Assembly (NCBI GenBank): GCA_005772895.1
Contig: SXIH01000001.1
Span: forward strand, 1-64,000
Direction: 5' to 3'
DNA from: Bacteroidota bacterium
GTDB taxonomy: Bacteria; Bacteroidota; Bacteroidia; 2-12-FULL-35-15
DNA length: 64,000 bases
Below the pieces are notes generated by a model. The model saw only the letters and a list, made by a program, of their open reading frames with translations, was not told where the DNA came from and did not search any database. The position numbers and the translations under genes were made by a program. Shown piece by piece: positions 47,340 to 56,171 of this stretch; position 1 is the first letter of the stretch, and the number at the start of each line of letters is the position of its first letter.

Positions 47340-48011
47340 CTATACTTTAAATTTCAAATAACAAATTTTAAATCCTTTATCTGAAAACAACTTTTCGTAA
47401 TATGTTTTAATACTGGTCAAGGCTTCGTCACGTTCTTTTGTATCTCCATACAAATCATTTGTGCTATCCAACACTTCAAATTTATTTTCGGCAATAACTT
47501 CTCTTGTGTAATCATAAAATGGTTCGTTATCTGTTTTCAAATTAATACAACCATCTTCTTTTAATATTTTTTGATAACGGGTAATAAACATCAAATTCGT
47601 TAAACGATTGCGTGTTCTGGTTTTCTGAGGTTGTGGGTCGGGAAAAGTAATCCAAATTTCATCCACTTCATTATCCGCAAAACAGGCATCAATAAAATCA
47701 ATACGCGTACGAATGAATGCAACATTTTCCATTTTATTTTCAATAGCCGCTTTTGCTCCTGTCCAAATACGATTACCTTTTATATCCACTCCAATAAAAT
47801 TTTTATTAGGATATCGTTTTGCTAAACCAACAGTATACTCTCCTTTTCCGCAACCTAACTCCAACACAATTGGGTTATCATTTTTAAAATATTCCTTGTG
47901 CCATTTTCCTTTTAATGCTAATCCGTCTTCTCTTGCTTGTTCAAACGACAAGAAAAAGCAATTATCAAAGGATGATACTTCTGCAAATTTTTTTAATTTT
48001 CTTTTAGCCAT
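47340..48011 (-). CDS. trmB: tRNA (guanine-N7-)-methyltransferase
   Basis: I start at MAKRKLKKFAEVSSF (223 residues); 11 extra in-frame residues upstream look non-coding. TrmB motifs are clear: VLELGCGKGEYTVGLAKRYP (SAM motif I), NFIGVDIKGNRIWTGAKAA, and ITFPDPQPQKTRTRNRLTN, the family signature. It makes m7G46 in tRNA. Confidence 0.95.
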   Translation of the reverse strand: MAKRKLKKFAEVSSFDNCFFLSFEQAREDGLALKGKWHKEYFKNDNPIVLELGCGKGEYTVGLAKRYPNKNFIGVDIKGNRIWTGAKAAIENKMENVAFIRTRIDFIDACFADNEVDEIWITFPDPQPQKTRTRNRLTNLMFITRYQKILKEDGCINLKTDNEPFYDYTREVIAENKFEVLDSTNDLYGDTKERDEALTSIKTYYEKLFSDKGFKICYLKFKV

Positions 48012-48029
48012 AAATACTACATAAATTTT

Positions 48030-48073
48030 AACCGCAGGGAACACAAAGAGTACGAAGAGCCCACAGAGAAAAA
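48030..48073. repeat. Degenerate AACCGCAG/CACAGAG-type intergenic repeat
   Basis: The stretch contains AACCGCAGGGAAC, CACAAAGAG and CCACAGAG, the same motif family that flanks the GxxExxY gene at 51541 and 52030. It lies in the promoter region between trmB and the glycosyltransferase. Confidence 0.5.
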
Positions 48074-48113
48074 TTAATTATCTTTAATCAATATTTTACA
48101 AAAATAAGCATTA

Positions 48114-49184
48114 ATGCAAAAACAGAAGCGAATATTAATTTGTCCATTGGATTGGGGCTTGGGGCATGCTACCCGCTGCATTCCCATTATTCGTTTATTA
48201 CTTAAAAAAAATGCTGAAGTATTTATTGCCGCTGATGCCGGACCACTTGCCTTATTAAAACAGGAATTTCCTCAACTAACCTTCATCCAATTAAAAGGAT
48301 ATGATATTCAATATCCGAAATCGGGTTCCATGAAAATGAAGATGTTGCTTTCGATTCCGAAAATTGTAAACGGAATAAAAGTAGAACATGCTCAACTGGA
48401 TAAGATTATTGATGAATACAACATTGATATTGTTATTTCTGATAATCGTTATGGATGCTGGAGTAAAAAAGTAAAAAGCATTTTTATCACACATCAGTTA
48501 ATGATAAAGGCTCCCATCGGAGAAAGTATTTTGCATAAAAAAGTATTAAAGTACATAGATAACTATGATGAATGCTGGGTTCCTGATTTAGCTGGAGAAA
48601 ATAATCTATCAGGAGATTTGGCGCATAAATATCCTCTTCCTAAAAATACTTTTTTTATTGGGTCATTGACAAGGTTTACGGAAAACAATGAGCAAGATTC
48701 CTCGGCTTCGCTCGGAATGACAAGTATGATAGCAATCATATCCGGACCCGAACCACAACGCAGCATTTTTGAAAAGTTGGTTATTGCGCAATTAAAACAA
48801 ACCAATTTAAAAGCATTAGTTGTTTGCGGAAAAGCATCGGAAGAAAAAACAGAAACAATAAAAAATATAAAAATTGTTTCACACTTAAAATCGGATGAGA
48901 TGCAAACTGCTATTATGAATGCTGATATTATCCTTTCCAGAAGCGGCTATTCAACGGTTATGGATTTGGCGAGTTTGGGTAAAAAAGCTATTTTTATTCC
49001 AACACCCGGACAAACAGAGCAAGAATATTTAGCGGATATGTTTTTGAAAAAAGGAATTGCATTTTCACAAACACAAGTAAAGTTTAATTTAAAAATTGCT
49101 TTAGAGAAATCGAAAAATTATAAAGGATTTGAAAAAATGAAGTTTGGTGATGAACTAGAAAAAAGAATCGATTTACTTTTTTAA
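48114..49184 (+). CDS. Glycosyltransferase, MurG-like (GT28-type) fold
   Basis: The 356-residue protein has a GT-B layout: an N-terminal ILICPLDWGLGHATRCIPIIRLL (glycine-rich acceptor loop), and a C-terminal nucleotide-sugar site (ILSRSGYSTVMDLASLGKKAIFIPTPGQTEQEYLA). It probably transfers a hexose or HexNAc to an envelope lipid or polysaccharide; the acceptor is unknown. A short repetitive element is embedded in frame (see 48696-48724). Its 3' end overlaps the convergent dehydratase gene by 12 bases. Confidence 0.82.
   Translation: MQKQKRILICPLDWGLGHATRCIPIIRLLLKKNAEVFIAADAGPLALLKQEFPQLTFIQLKGYDIQYPKSGSMKMKMLLSIPKIVNGIKVEHAQLDKIIDEYNIDIVISDNRYGCWSKKVKSIFITHQLMIKAPIGESILHKKVLKYIDNYDECWVPDLAGENNLSGDLAHKYPLPKNTFFIGSLTRFTENNEQDSSASLGMTSMIAIISGPEPQRSIFEKLVIAQLKQTNLKALVVCGKASEEKTETIKNIKIVSHLKSDEMQTAIMNADIILSRSGYSTVMDLASLGKKAIFIPTPGQTEQEYLADMFLKKGIAFSQTQVKFNLKIALEKSKNYKGFEKMKFGDELEKRIDLLF
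48696..48724 (+). repeat. CCTCGGCTTCGCTCGGAATG-type repeat inside a coding region
   Basis: The sequence matches a short dispersed element that I recall from many Bacteroidota and other genomes, whose antisense reading gives VIPSEAEES. Here it is read in frame as DSSASLGMTS between the two domains of the glycosyltransferase. Confidence 0.6.
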
Positions 49185-50189
49185 ATCTCGCAAATAAAGC
49201 CCACAAGTATCCTTAATTGATTGCTCCAAGGAAATAAATTTATAATCAGGAAACGCTTTCAGAAATTTTTCATTTGAGAAACGGCTTTTTCTATTTGCAG
49301 AAAGAGATGTCTCACGTGTAATTAATGGCGGTGAACCCGTTAACAAAGCTCTTAATGATTCTGCTCTCCAGGCAAACCCCGTTAAAAATTTTCCGGCTTT
49401 GATACTTGGTTTTGGTTTTCCAAATGCTACATGAATCAAATCAAAGTAATGTCTGAAACTTGCATTTTCTCCGTTTAACAAAAAGCGTTGACTGCTGATA
49501 TCGCTTTCCATTAATTTTATCATGATAGTAGCAACATCTCTCACGTCAACAAAACCATTTGTGCCTTCCGAATAAAATTTAATTCCTTTATAGGCTTTCG
49601 TAAACATATTGGAACTGCTCTGCACCCAATTTCCACCACCCATTATTAACGATGGATTTACGATAACTACATTTAAACCCTCTTCAGCAGCTCGCCAAAC
49701 CTCACGTTCAGCGCCATATTTACTTATTGAATAATTTGAATTTTCGGGAGATGATTTCCAAGGTGTTTCTTCTGACGTTACTCCTCCTCTTTCTGCTCTT
49801 CCAATAGATGCGATTGAACTAACATGACAGAATTTTTTGATTCCTTTTTCCAAAGCTGCATTCACCATGTTGGCTGTTCCTTCCACATTGATTTTCATCA
49901 TTTCTGCCTGATGCTTTTTTTCAAAAGAAACCATTGCAGCACAATGATAAATATGTTCAACTCCTTCCATTACATCCATCAAAGAATATACATCCAACAA
50001 ATCAGCATCAACCCATTCTAAATTGTTCAATAAAGAATCAACATCAGAAGTATAATAGGAAAATACCTTTTTTACATTGGCAATATTGCTATTTGCACGC
50101 TTGATTACACGTACTTTTTTACCCGACCGTGTGAGGTCGTATAATAAGTGTGTGCCTACTAATCCTGTGCCGCCTGTGACTAAAATCAT
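49173..50189 (-). CDS. NAD(P)-dependent epimerase/dehydratase (extended SDR)
   Basis: The 338-residue protein is an extended short-chain dehydrogenase. It has the nucleotide-binding TGGTGLVGTHLL, the DADLLD segment, the catalytic Ser region CHVSSIASIG and YxxxK in YSISKYGAE. The substrate may be a sugar nucleotide or an isoprenoid/flavonoid-like ketone. Its promoter region faces tyrS. Confidence 0.85.
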   Translation of the reverse strand: MILVTGGTGLVGTHLLYDLTRSGKKVRVIKRANSNIANVKKVFSYYTSDVDSLLNNLEWVDADLLDVYSLMDVMEGVEHIYHCAAMVSFEKKHQAEMMKINVEGTANMVNAALEKGIKKFCHVSSIASIGRAERGGVTSEETPWKSSPENSNYSISKYGAEREVWRAAEEGLNVVIVNPSLIMGGGNWVQSSSNMFTKAYKGIKFYSEGTNGFVDVRDVATIMIKLMESDISSQRFLLNGENASFRHYFDLIHVAFGKPKPSIKAGKFLTGFAWRAESLRALLTGSPPLITRETSLSANRKSRFSNEKFLKAFPDYKFISLEQSIKDTCGLYLRDLKK

Positions 50190-50226
50190 GTGGTAAATTT
50201 ACTCATTTAATTGCAACGATTTATGC

Positions 50227-50234
50227 TATATTTG
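50227..50234 (+). promoter_or_regulatory. TAnnTTTG -7 box (TATATTTG) of tyrS
   Basis: This exact -7 consensus lies 19 bases before the tyrS ATG. Confidence 0.55.
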
Positions 50235-50253
50235 TACCTGTAAAAGCATAAAA

Positions 50254-51534
50254 ATGAAAACGAATTTTGTTGAAGAATTAAAATGGCGCGGCATGTTGCA
50301 GGATATTATGCCTGGAACAGAAGATTTATTGAATAAAGAAATGGTGACAGGTTATATTGGCTTTGATCCTACTTCTGATTCATTAGGAATTGGCAATATG
50401 GTTCAAATTATGACGCTTTTACATTTTCAAAAAGCCGGTCACAAACCAATAGCTTTAGTTGGTGGCGCAACCGGAATGGTAGGAGATCCATCCGGAAAAT
50501 CAGCAGAACGTAATTTATTGGATGAAGCAACTTTGAATCATAACATCGCTTGCCAGAAAAAACAATTAGAGAAATTTTTAGATTTTAATGCTGGAGCCAA
50601 CTCAGCCGAAATAGTAAACAATTACGATTGGTTCAAAGGATTCAGCTTTTTAGAATTTATCAGAGATGTAGGAAAGCACATTTCAGTAAATTACATGATG
50701 GCAAAAGATTCGGTAAAAAACCGTTTAGAAAACGGAATGAGTTTTACGGAGTTCAGTTACCAATTGGTTCAAGGTTACGATTTCTATTATTTGTGGAAAA
50801 ACAAAGGAATAAAACTACAAATGGGTGGTTCTGATCAATGGGGAAACATTGTTACAGGAACGGAATTAATCAGACGAAAAGCAAGCGGTGAAGCCTTTGC
50901 ATTGACTACTCCATTGATTAAAAAAGCAGATGGAACAAAATTTGGAAAGACCGAAGGTGGAAATGTTTGGTTAGACAGAGCAAAAACTTCTCCTTATAAA
51001 TTTTACCAATTCTGGTTGAATGCAAGTGATGAGGATGTAAAAAACTATATCCGCATTTTCACTTTGTTCACGAAAGAAGAAATAGAAAAACTGGAAGCAG
51101 AACACGCTACTGCACCACATTTGAGAACATTACAAAAAACATTAGCAAAAGATATTACTATTCGTGTTCACTCAGAAGCTGATTACAATGCAGCTATTGA
51201 AGCATCTCAAATATTGTTCAGTGGTACATTAGAAGATTTAGCAAAACTATCTGAAGAATTATTTTTGGATATTTTTGATGGCGTACCACAATTTGAAATT
51301 TCAAAAAAGGAAATTGAAACTGGTGTTCCCGTAATTGATTTACTAGCTGAAAAAACACAAGTATTCCCATCAAAAGGTGAAGCAAGAAAAATGATTCAAG
51401 GAGGTGGTGTTTTAGTCAACAAATCAAAAGTGGAAGATCTTGAGTTGAAGGTTTCTGCTTCACATCTTATCAATAACAAATACATCTTGGTTCAAAAAGG
51501 GAAGAAAAATTATTTTGTGATAAAGGCGAATTAG
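50254..51534 (+). CDS. tyrS: Tyrosyl-tRNA synthetase
   Basis: The 426-residue enzyme charges tRNA-Tyr. Diagnostic stretches are [48 protein letters not shown] and a KMSKS-type [15 protein letters not shown]-terminal S4 RNA-binding domain follows ([20 protein letters not shown]). The HIGH signature reads G45-I-G-N48, so the first His is replaced by Gly (GGA), which is unusual. Other motifs are intact, so it is probably functional. Confidence 0.95.
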   Translation: MKTNFVEELKWRGMLQDIMPGTEDLLNKEMVTGYIGFDPTSDSLGIGNMVQIMTLLHFQKAGHKPIALVGGATGMVGDPSGKSAERNLLDEATLNHNIACQKKQLEKFLDFNAGANSAEIVNNYDWFKGFSFLEFIRDVGKHISVNYMMAKDSVKNRLENGMSFTEFSYQLVQGYDFYYLWKNKGIKLQMGGSDQWGNIVTGTELIRRKASGEAFALTTPLIKKADGTKFGKTEGGNVWLDRAKTSPYKFYQFWLNASDEDVKNYIRIFTLFTKEEIEKLEAEHATAPHLRTLQKTLAKDITIRVHSEADYNAAIEASQILFSGTLEDLAKLSEELFLDIFDGVPQFEISKKEIETGVPVIDLLAEKTQVFPSKGEARKMIQGGGVLVNKSKVEDLELKVSASHLINNKYILVQKGKKNYFVIKAN

Positions 51535-51540
51535 AAGTTA

Positions 51541-52030
51541 AACCGCAGAGAAAAGGGAGAAAATTCGCAGAGAAACGCAAAGGATAAATAGATTTTACCA
51601 CAGAGGAGATATGACAGAGAATGAAATTACTGAAATAGTTATTGGGTGTGCAATCAAAGTGCACAAAGCATTGGGCCCTGGATTGTTAGAATCGGCATAT
51701 CAAGAATGTTTGTATTATGAACTTCAGAAAACAATACTTGAAGTAGAACAGCAGAAAGTAATTCCATTAATTTACGAAGAAGTGAAATTAGAATGTGGAT
51801 ATCGCTCTGATCTAGTTCTCAACAACAAAGTAATTGTAGAATTAAAATCTGTTGACGCACTAAATGATATTCATCTCGCACAAATATTGACTTATCTTAA
51901 ACTTACAGATTGTAAAGTAGGACTACTGATAAACTTTAATGTGCTTAAATTAACAGATGGTCTAAGAAGAGTGGTCTATAAATACTAACTCCGCGACCCT
52001 CTGCGAATTTTCTCCATTTTCTCTGCGGTT
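51541..52030. mobile_element. GxxExxY gene enclosed by 32-bp inverted repeats
   Basis: Arm 51541-51572 (starting AACCGCAGAGAAAA) and arm 51999-52030 (ending CTCTGCGGTT) are complementary in 31 of 32 positions. They bracket the GxxExxY gene, with only 38 and 10 bases between arm and gene. A second motif, ACCACAGAGGAG, lies just before the ATG. The unit of about 490 bases has the form of a small mobile or mobilised repeat element. No target-site duplication was identified. Confidence 0.6.
51611..51988 (+). CDS. GxxExxY protein (PDDEXK_3 family)
   Basis: The 125-residue protein has the defining motif G-P-G-L-L-E-S-A-Y and a PD-(D/E)XK-like active site (YRSD-LVLNNKVIVELK). HLAQILTYLKLTDCKVGLLINF follows. 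The family occurs in multiple copies in some genomes, inside repeats or intervening sequences. A nuclease role is predicted by fold only. Confidence 0.92.
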   Translation: MTENEITEIVIGCAIKVHKALGPGLLESAYQECLYYELQKTILEVEQQKVIPLIYEEVKLECGYRSDLVLNNKVIVELKSVDALNDIHLAQILTYLKLTDCKVGLLINFNVLKLTDGLRRVVYKY

Positions 52031-52039
52031 AATCCTCCA

Positions 52040-53026
52040 TTACTCAACAAGCAAATTACAACCTCTGATATCGCTATTATCAAAGCGACCCAGCACTTCA
52101 AACGAATTATCGTTATGTAATTTTCCTAAATCCTGAGTAGCAATAAAAGAACAGGAATTGATATTTGCTAAATCGATTACATTTATTCCACCTGTTTTAT
52201 TTGCAGGTAAAATTGTAAATGGATCATTTGTATCACGGATAAGAATTTTCATCCAGGGCGGACAATTAAAAACTCCATCTCCTTTTGAATAGGCTTGAGA
52301 TAATATTTCTGTCATTCCGTATTCGCTGTGAATTTTATCAACTCCAAAACCTTTATACAAAGTGGAATGTAATTCTTCTCTAACCATTTCTTTGCGCTTC
52401 CCCTTCATTCCGCCTGTTTCTATGATAATGGTATTTTTCAAATTCAATTTTTGTTTGTCAACTAAATCCAAAAGTGCATATGTAACACCAATTAATATCG
52501 TTTTTTGTCCGCGTGTTTCTAGAACATTTATTTTCGCAATTAACTCATCATAATTATTCAGATAAAAACCACTTTCTTTATGATTTGATTTTTTAATTAA
52601 ATCTTCCATCATATAAATCAAAGATGAACCATCACGTTCGTGGTAAGAAGGAAGTAAAGCAAGAATACAGTAGTCTTGAATATTCCCATAAGCGATTTCA
52701 AATCCTTTGAGATAACTTTTTTCATACACAGAAACATCCGAAACCAAATGTTTACTTTGAACCATTCCGGTTGTTCCACTGCTGGTAAAAATGATGGCTT
52801 TTTTATCGGTTTCGGATGTTTTTACCTCCTGAGTTTTAAAGAATTCTATGGGTAAAAAAGGGATTTCTTCTACTTTTTTGATGGTTTCGGGCAAAACCGA
52901 CAAACCTGTTAGAAATTTAGCATAAACCTCACATTCCTTAGCCTGGTAGCGGAAAACAGACAATGCCAGCTCTTCAAAACTGGAGCTTGAATTTATCTTA
53001 AAAACATCATCTACATTAGGCTTCAA
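52040..53026 (-). CDS. LuxE-like acyl-protein synthetase / adenylate-forming enzyme
   Basis: The 328-residue protein shows the adenylate-forming signature FTSSGTTGMVQSKH and a later HSEYGMTEILSQAY. It also has PFLPIEFFKTQEV at the N-terminus, which is characteristic of the LuxE family. LuxE-type enzymes activate fatty acids as acyl-AMP and transfer them to a protein thiol. No lux genes are nearby, so a role in acyl activation for another pathway is more likely. Confidence 0.82.
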   Translation of the reverse strand: MKPNVDDVFKINSSSSFEELALSVFRYQAKECEVYAKFLTGLSVLPETIKKVEEIPFLPIEFFKTQEVKTSETDKKAIIFTSSGTTGMVQSKHLVSDVSVYEKSYLKGFEIAYGNIQDYCILALLPSYHERDGSSLIYMMEDLIKKSNHKESGFYLNNYDELIAKINVLETRGQKTILIGVTYALLDLVDKQKLNLKNTIIIETGGMKGKRKEMVREELHSTLYKGFGVDKIHSEYGMTEILSQAYSKGDGVFNCPPWMKILIRDTNDPFTILPANKTGGINVIDLANINSCSFIATQDLGKLHNDNSFEVLGRFDNSDIRGCNLLVE

Positions 53027-53115
53027 GGCTATTTAGGCAATATTTGAGGGTTTAAATCGTTTTACTATTGCTTTGAGCAAAAATAATTATTAATTTTATG
53101 TATCTAATAAAAGAA

Positions 53116-53613
53116 ATGAAGGATTATAAATTCATAGCATCTGTACTTCTACTAAGTCTTACCCTTTTACCATCTTGTGTAAAGGAAAAAGATTTTCCAA
53201 TAGAGCCAACCATTGAATTTTTATACTATGAAGCTTATACAAATGATTCAGCTGATTGTGTGATTGCATTCAAAGATGGAGATGGCGATATTGGTATTAT
53301 GGATGGTGATGAAACAACTCCAAACGATTACAAATTAAAATACCTTTATAAAGATACAGATGGAAGTTTTAAACCATTTGATGCGATAGATTCAACCGCA
53401 GCAATGGATACTTTATTTTATTCTTACAGAGTTCCAAACTTAACTCCGGAAGGGCAATACAAAGCTTTGGATGGAGAAATAAGAGCAAAATTAAGAGCTG
53501 CTCCACTATATTATCCTTTGCACACAACTGTTAAGTTTGAAATTACTTTACGCGACAGAGCAGGACATATAAGTAATAAAGTTACCACAAGTGAAATAAC
53601 TGTTACACCTTAA
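53116..53613 (+). CDS. Lipoprotein of unknown function
   Basis: I start at MKDYKFIASVLLLSLTLLPSC (165 residues), which gives a standard lipoprotein signal with the lipobox LLPSC. An earlier in-frame ATG at 53098 adds six residues. The mature part is acidic, with a repeated DGDGDIGIMDGDE stretch that could bind calcium. It then looks like a beta-sandwich (FEITLRDRAGHISNKVTTSE). It is probably anchored in the outer membrane. Confidence 0.75.
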   Translation: MKDYKFIASVLLLSLTLLPSCVKEKDFPIEPTIEFLYYEAYTNDSADCVIAFKDGDGDIGIMDGDETTPNDYKLKYLYKDTDGSFKPFDAIDSTAAMDTLFYSYRVPNLTPEGQYKALDGEIRAKLRAAPLYYPLHTTVKFEITLRDRAGHISNKVTTSEITVTP

Positions 53614-53629
53614 TAATATTCAGAAAATA

Positions 53630-53665
53630 AAAAAGGGATGATAAAAAATATCATCCCTTTTTTTG
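53630..53665. terminator. Strong bidirectional Rho-independent terminator
   Basis: Perfect 14-bp arms (AAAAAGGGATGATA / TATCATCCCTTTTT) with a five-base loop lie between the convergent lipoprotein and phosphate-transporter genes. Confidence 0.92.
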
Positions 53666-53681
53666 TGCTCATTAAAATTGA

Positions 53682-55334
53682 TTATAAAAACAAACTAAAA
53701 ATCCAGTAAAAGAATGCACCTAAGATTGCACTAATTGGAATTGTTAAAATCCAAGCCCACAACAAACTAATTGTTACTCCCCATTTAACTGCTCCCACTC
53801 CTTTTGTTGCGCCTACGCCAATGATTGCACCTGTAATAGTATGTGTTGTAGAAACCGGAATACCCATTTGTTCAGTTAGGAATAAAGTTGTTGCACCTGC
53901 TGTTTCAGCACAAACACCTTCCAGTGGAGTTACTTTGGTAATTTTTGTTCCCATTGTTTTTACAATTTTCCATCCACCACTTAGTGTTCCAATTCCAATA
54001 GCTAAATAACAAGAAATAGGCACCCAATCAGGCATTGATTTAATATCTACAATAGAACCATTTGCAACCAATGCAGCAGCAATAATACCCATTACTTTCT
54101 GCGCATCGTTACCACCATGTCCAATACTAAATGCTGCAGACGACAACAACTGAGAACGCTTAAACATTGCCGAAGTACGTTTTGCTGTTGGCTCTTTTAT
54201 TTTTTCGTTGTAAATAAACATTAAAGCAAATAATAATAATGCACCTGCCAAACACCAACGAAGAATTTTATTATCTGCCTTTTCAATTTCTTTTTTCAAA
54301 TCAGCTTTGATATCAATTTTCATCGCTTTTGTAAAATCCTTCATCTTATCCGGACTAATTGGATATTTTACGTTCATTGCCGCAACCATTCCTATATGTC
54401 CGAGTTCAAAATATTTTTTTGTAATTGGTTTCAAGCTATCAATAATGGCTTGTGTTGCTTTGTATTCAGGCTTAAAAGTGCTATCCAACTTTGCTTTGTT
54501 TTTAATCTGATCTATTTTGAAATACAAATTTAATTTGTCTCCAAGCTTACTAATGGTAATGTCTTTCAAATCAACATTGTTCGCAATTTCTTCCACTACC
54601 ACTTTTGAACCATGGTATTCGTATTTAGCTACAAAAGGAGCGCATTCTTCAGCTTTCTTTTTTGCTTTTTCCAATTTGTGAATTTGAGTGGAATCGTGCT
54701 TAATATCTACTGCATAGGTGTATTTATCCACTTTAAAAAATTTGTTCATGTTCTCATTCAATTTGTTTTCCTGAAAGCCAATAAACAAAAACCACAATAA
54801 AACTGCGGAGGCTGATAGAATTCCAACTTTGAGCCAGGTTTTATGCTGAATAAAAATAAGAGTGAAAAAGATAGAGATAAGCATACCAACTATTGGAGCG
54901 AGTAAAATAAATAAAAGTGTTTTACCAACTTTATCGCTATCGATAATCTCATTCAAAGGCATCATTCCTTTGCTCAAAAGTGCATAACATATAGCGGAAC
55001 CTGCAAATCCTCCAATTAATGTATGCGATGATGATGATGGAATTCCATACCACCAGGTTAATAAATTCCAAATAATGGCAGCAATTAATCCGCTACAAAT
55101 AACGGGTAGGGAAATAAAATCGGAATAAACAGTTTTTCCAATTGTGTTTGCAACCGCATGATCTTTAAAAATCAAAAATGCAACACAATTAAAAAATGCA
55201 GCCCACAATACAGCTTGAAATGGAGTTAAAACTTTTGTGGAAACAATTGTTGCTATTGAGTTTGCAGCATCGTGAAAACCATTGATAAAATCAAATATAA
55301 GTGCTAAAGCTATAACTATTACTAATAATGTCAT
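53682..55334 (-). CDS. Inorganic phosphate transporter, Pit family
   Basis: The 550-residue membrane protein has both Pit signature repeats: FDFINGFHDAANSIATIVST near the N-terminus and SIGHGGNDAQKVMGIIAAALV in the second half. About 10 hydrophobic segments are visible, with a long hydrophilic loop (about 190-345) between the two halves. It imports phosphate, often as a metal-phosphate complex, with protons. It follows the DUF47 gene with a 41-base gap, the common Pit accessory pairing. PhoB-box-like repeats lie upstream of the pair. Confidence 0.93.
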   Translation of the reverse strand: MTLLVIVIALALIFDFINGFHDAANSIATIVSTKVLTPFQAVLWAAFFNCVAFLIFKDHAVANTIGKTVYSDFISLPVICSGLIAAIIWNLLTWWYGIPSSSSHTLIGGFAGSAICYALLSKGMMPLNEIIDSDKVGKTLLFILLAPIVGMLISIFFTLIFIQHKTWLKVGILSASAVLLWFLFIGFQENKLNENMNKFFKVDKYTYAVDIKHDSTQIHKLEKAKKKAEECAPFVAKYEYHGSKVVVEEIANNVDLKDITISKLGDKLNLYFKIDQIKNKAKLDSTFKPEYKATQAIIDSLKPITKKYFELGHIGMVAAMNVKYPISPDKMKDFTKAMKIDIKADLKKEIEKADNKILRWCLAGALLLFALMFIYNEKIKEPTAKRTSAMFKRSQLLSSAAFSIGHGGNDAQKVMGIIAAALVANGSIVDIKSMPDWVPISCYLAIGIGTLSGGWKIVKTMGTKITKVTPLEGVCAETAGATTLFLTEQMGIPVSTTHTITGAIIGVGATKGVGAVKWGVTISLLWAWILTIPISAILGAFFYWIFSLFL

Positions 55335-55375
55335 TGTATGTTGTATTAAGAATAAAAATTAATTTGAATCAAACA

Positions 55376-56020
55376 CTAAGCATTTTTAATTAAAATAGCG
55401 TTGATTACATCTGCAGCATCTTCACATTTATCGGTTGCAGTTTCCAACATCGATAAAACATCTTTCATTTTAATTACTTCTACAGCATTTTTTTCTTCTT
55501 CAAATAATTTTGCAATGGCCATATCAAAAATATCATCCGCATGATTTTCAATGCTATTGATACGAACAGTTGCTTCTTTAATTTTTGTGATGTTTTTTAA
55601 ATTTCTTAACTCTGCTACAGCAGTCTCTAATTCTTCAGAGCCTTTTAAAATAAGTTCGGCCAGTTTAACAATAGCCGGAGTCATTTCTTCTACTTTGTAT
55701 AGCTCCATTCTTTTTGAAGCACCATGAATGTAATCCACGATATCATCCACAGCAGAAACCAAATTGTGAATATCCTCACGATCAAACGGTGTAATAAAAT
55801 TTAAACTTAATTGATTAAATGTTTCGTGTGTAATTCCATCACCAACGTGTTCCAAACGTTCTATTTCTCTGAATAATTCTTTTCTTCTTTCTAGAGAAGT
55901 AGTAGTAACTAATTCTACCAAAACTTTAGACGTTGCTACTGCATTTTGAGATGCTTGTTGAAAAAGAAGAAAAAATACTTTATCCTTCGGCTGAAAAAAT
56001 TGGAAAATGTTTAAGTTCAT
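55376..56020 (-). CDS. DUF47/PhoU-like phosphate transport regulator
   Basis: The 214-residue, all-helical protein has the DUF47 pattern (FFLLFQQASQNAVATSKVL, RLEHVGDGITHETFNQL, FDREDIHNLVSAVDDIVDYI, MLETATDKCEDAADVINAI). The conserved E/D-x-x-x-D motifs bind metal in PhoU relatives. It regulates or couples the adjacent Pit transporter. It is the first gene of the pair. Confidence 0.92.
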   Translation of the reverse strand: MNLNIFQFFQPKDKVFFLLFQQASQNAVATSKVLVELVTTTSLERRKELFREIERLEHVGDGITHETFNQLSLNFITPFDREDIHNLVSAVDDIVDYIHGASKRMELYKVEEMTPAIVKLAELILKGSEELETAVAELRNLKNITKIKEATVRINSIENHADDIFDMAIAKLFEEEKNAVEVIKMKDVLSMLETATDKCEDAADVINAILIKNA

Positions 56021-56056
56021 TGTATTGAATTTTTTTATGTTAATTTATTGTTAGTC

Positions 56057-56064
56057 AAATGTAA
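56057..56064 (-). promoter_or_regulatory. TAnnTTTG -7 box (TACATTTG) of the phosphate operon
   Basis: This exact -7 consensus on the minus strand lies 36 bases upstream of the DUF47 start. Confidence 0.5.
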
Positions 56065-56115
56065 GTTTTGAAAATCCTATTCTTTTCGATTATCAATTAT
56101 GATTAGGTTATTGCA

Positions 56116-56133
56116 ATGTTAAGTTAATGTTAA
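56116..56133 (-). promoter_or_regulatory. Pho-box-like direct repeat (TTAACAT-N4-TTAACAT)
   Basis: On the minus strand two perfect TTAACAT half-sites have an 11-bp period, the spacing of PhoB/PhoP boxes. It lies about 95 bases upstream of the DUF47-pit pair. The same half-site recurs upstream of the phosphate-selective porin gene at 57507-57535. PhoB control is inferred. Confidence 0.55.
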
Positions 56134-56171
56134 GAGTGCGTGTAATTATTTAATTTTCAATAGTTTGCATT

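Noticed and set aside
48563-48805. 80-residue leftward frame containing VIPSEAEES
   Set aside because: This is the usual spurious translation of the dispersed repeat inside the glycosyltransferase gene.
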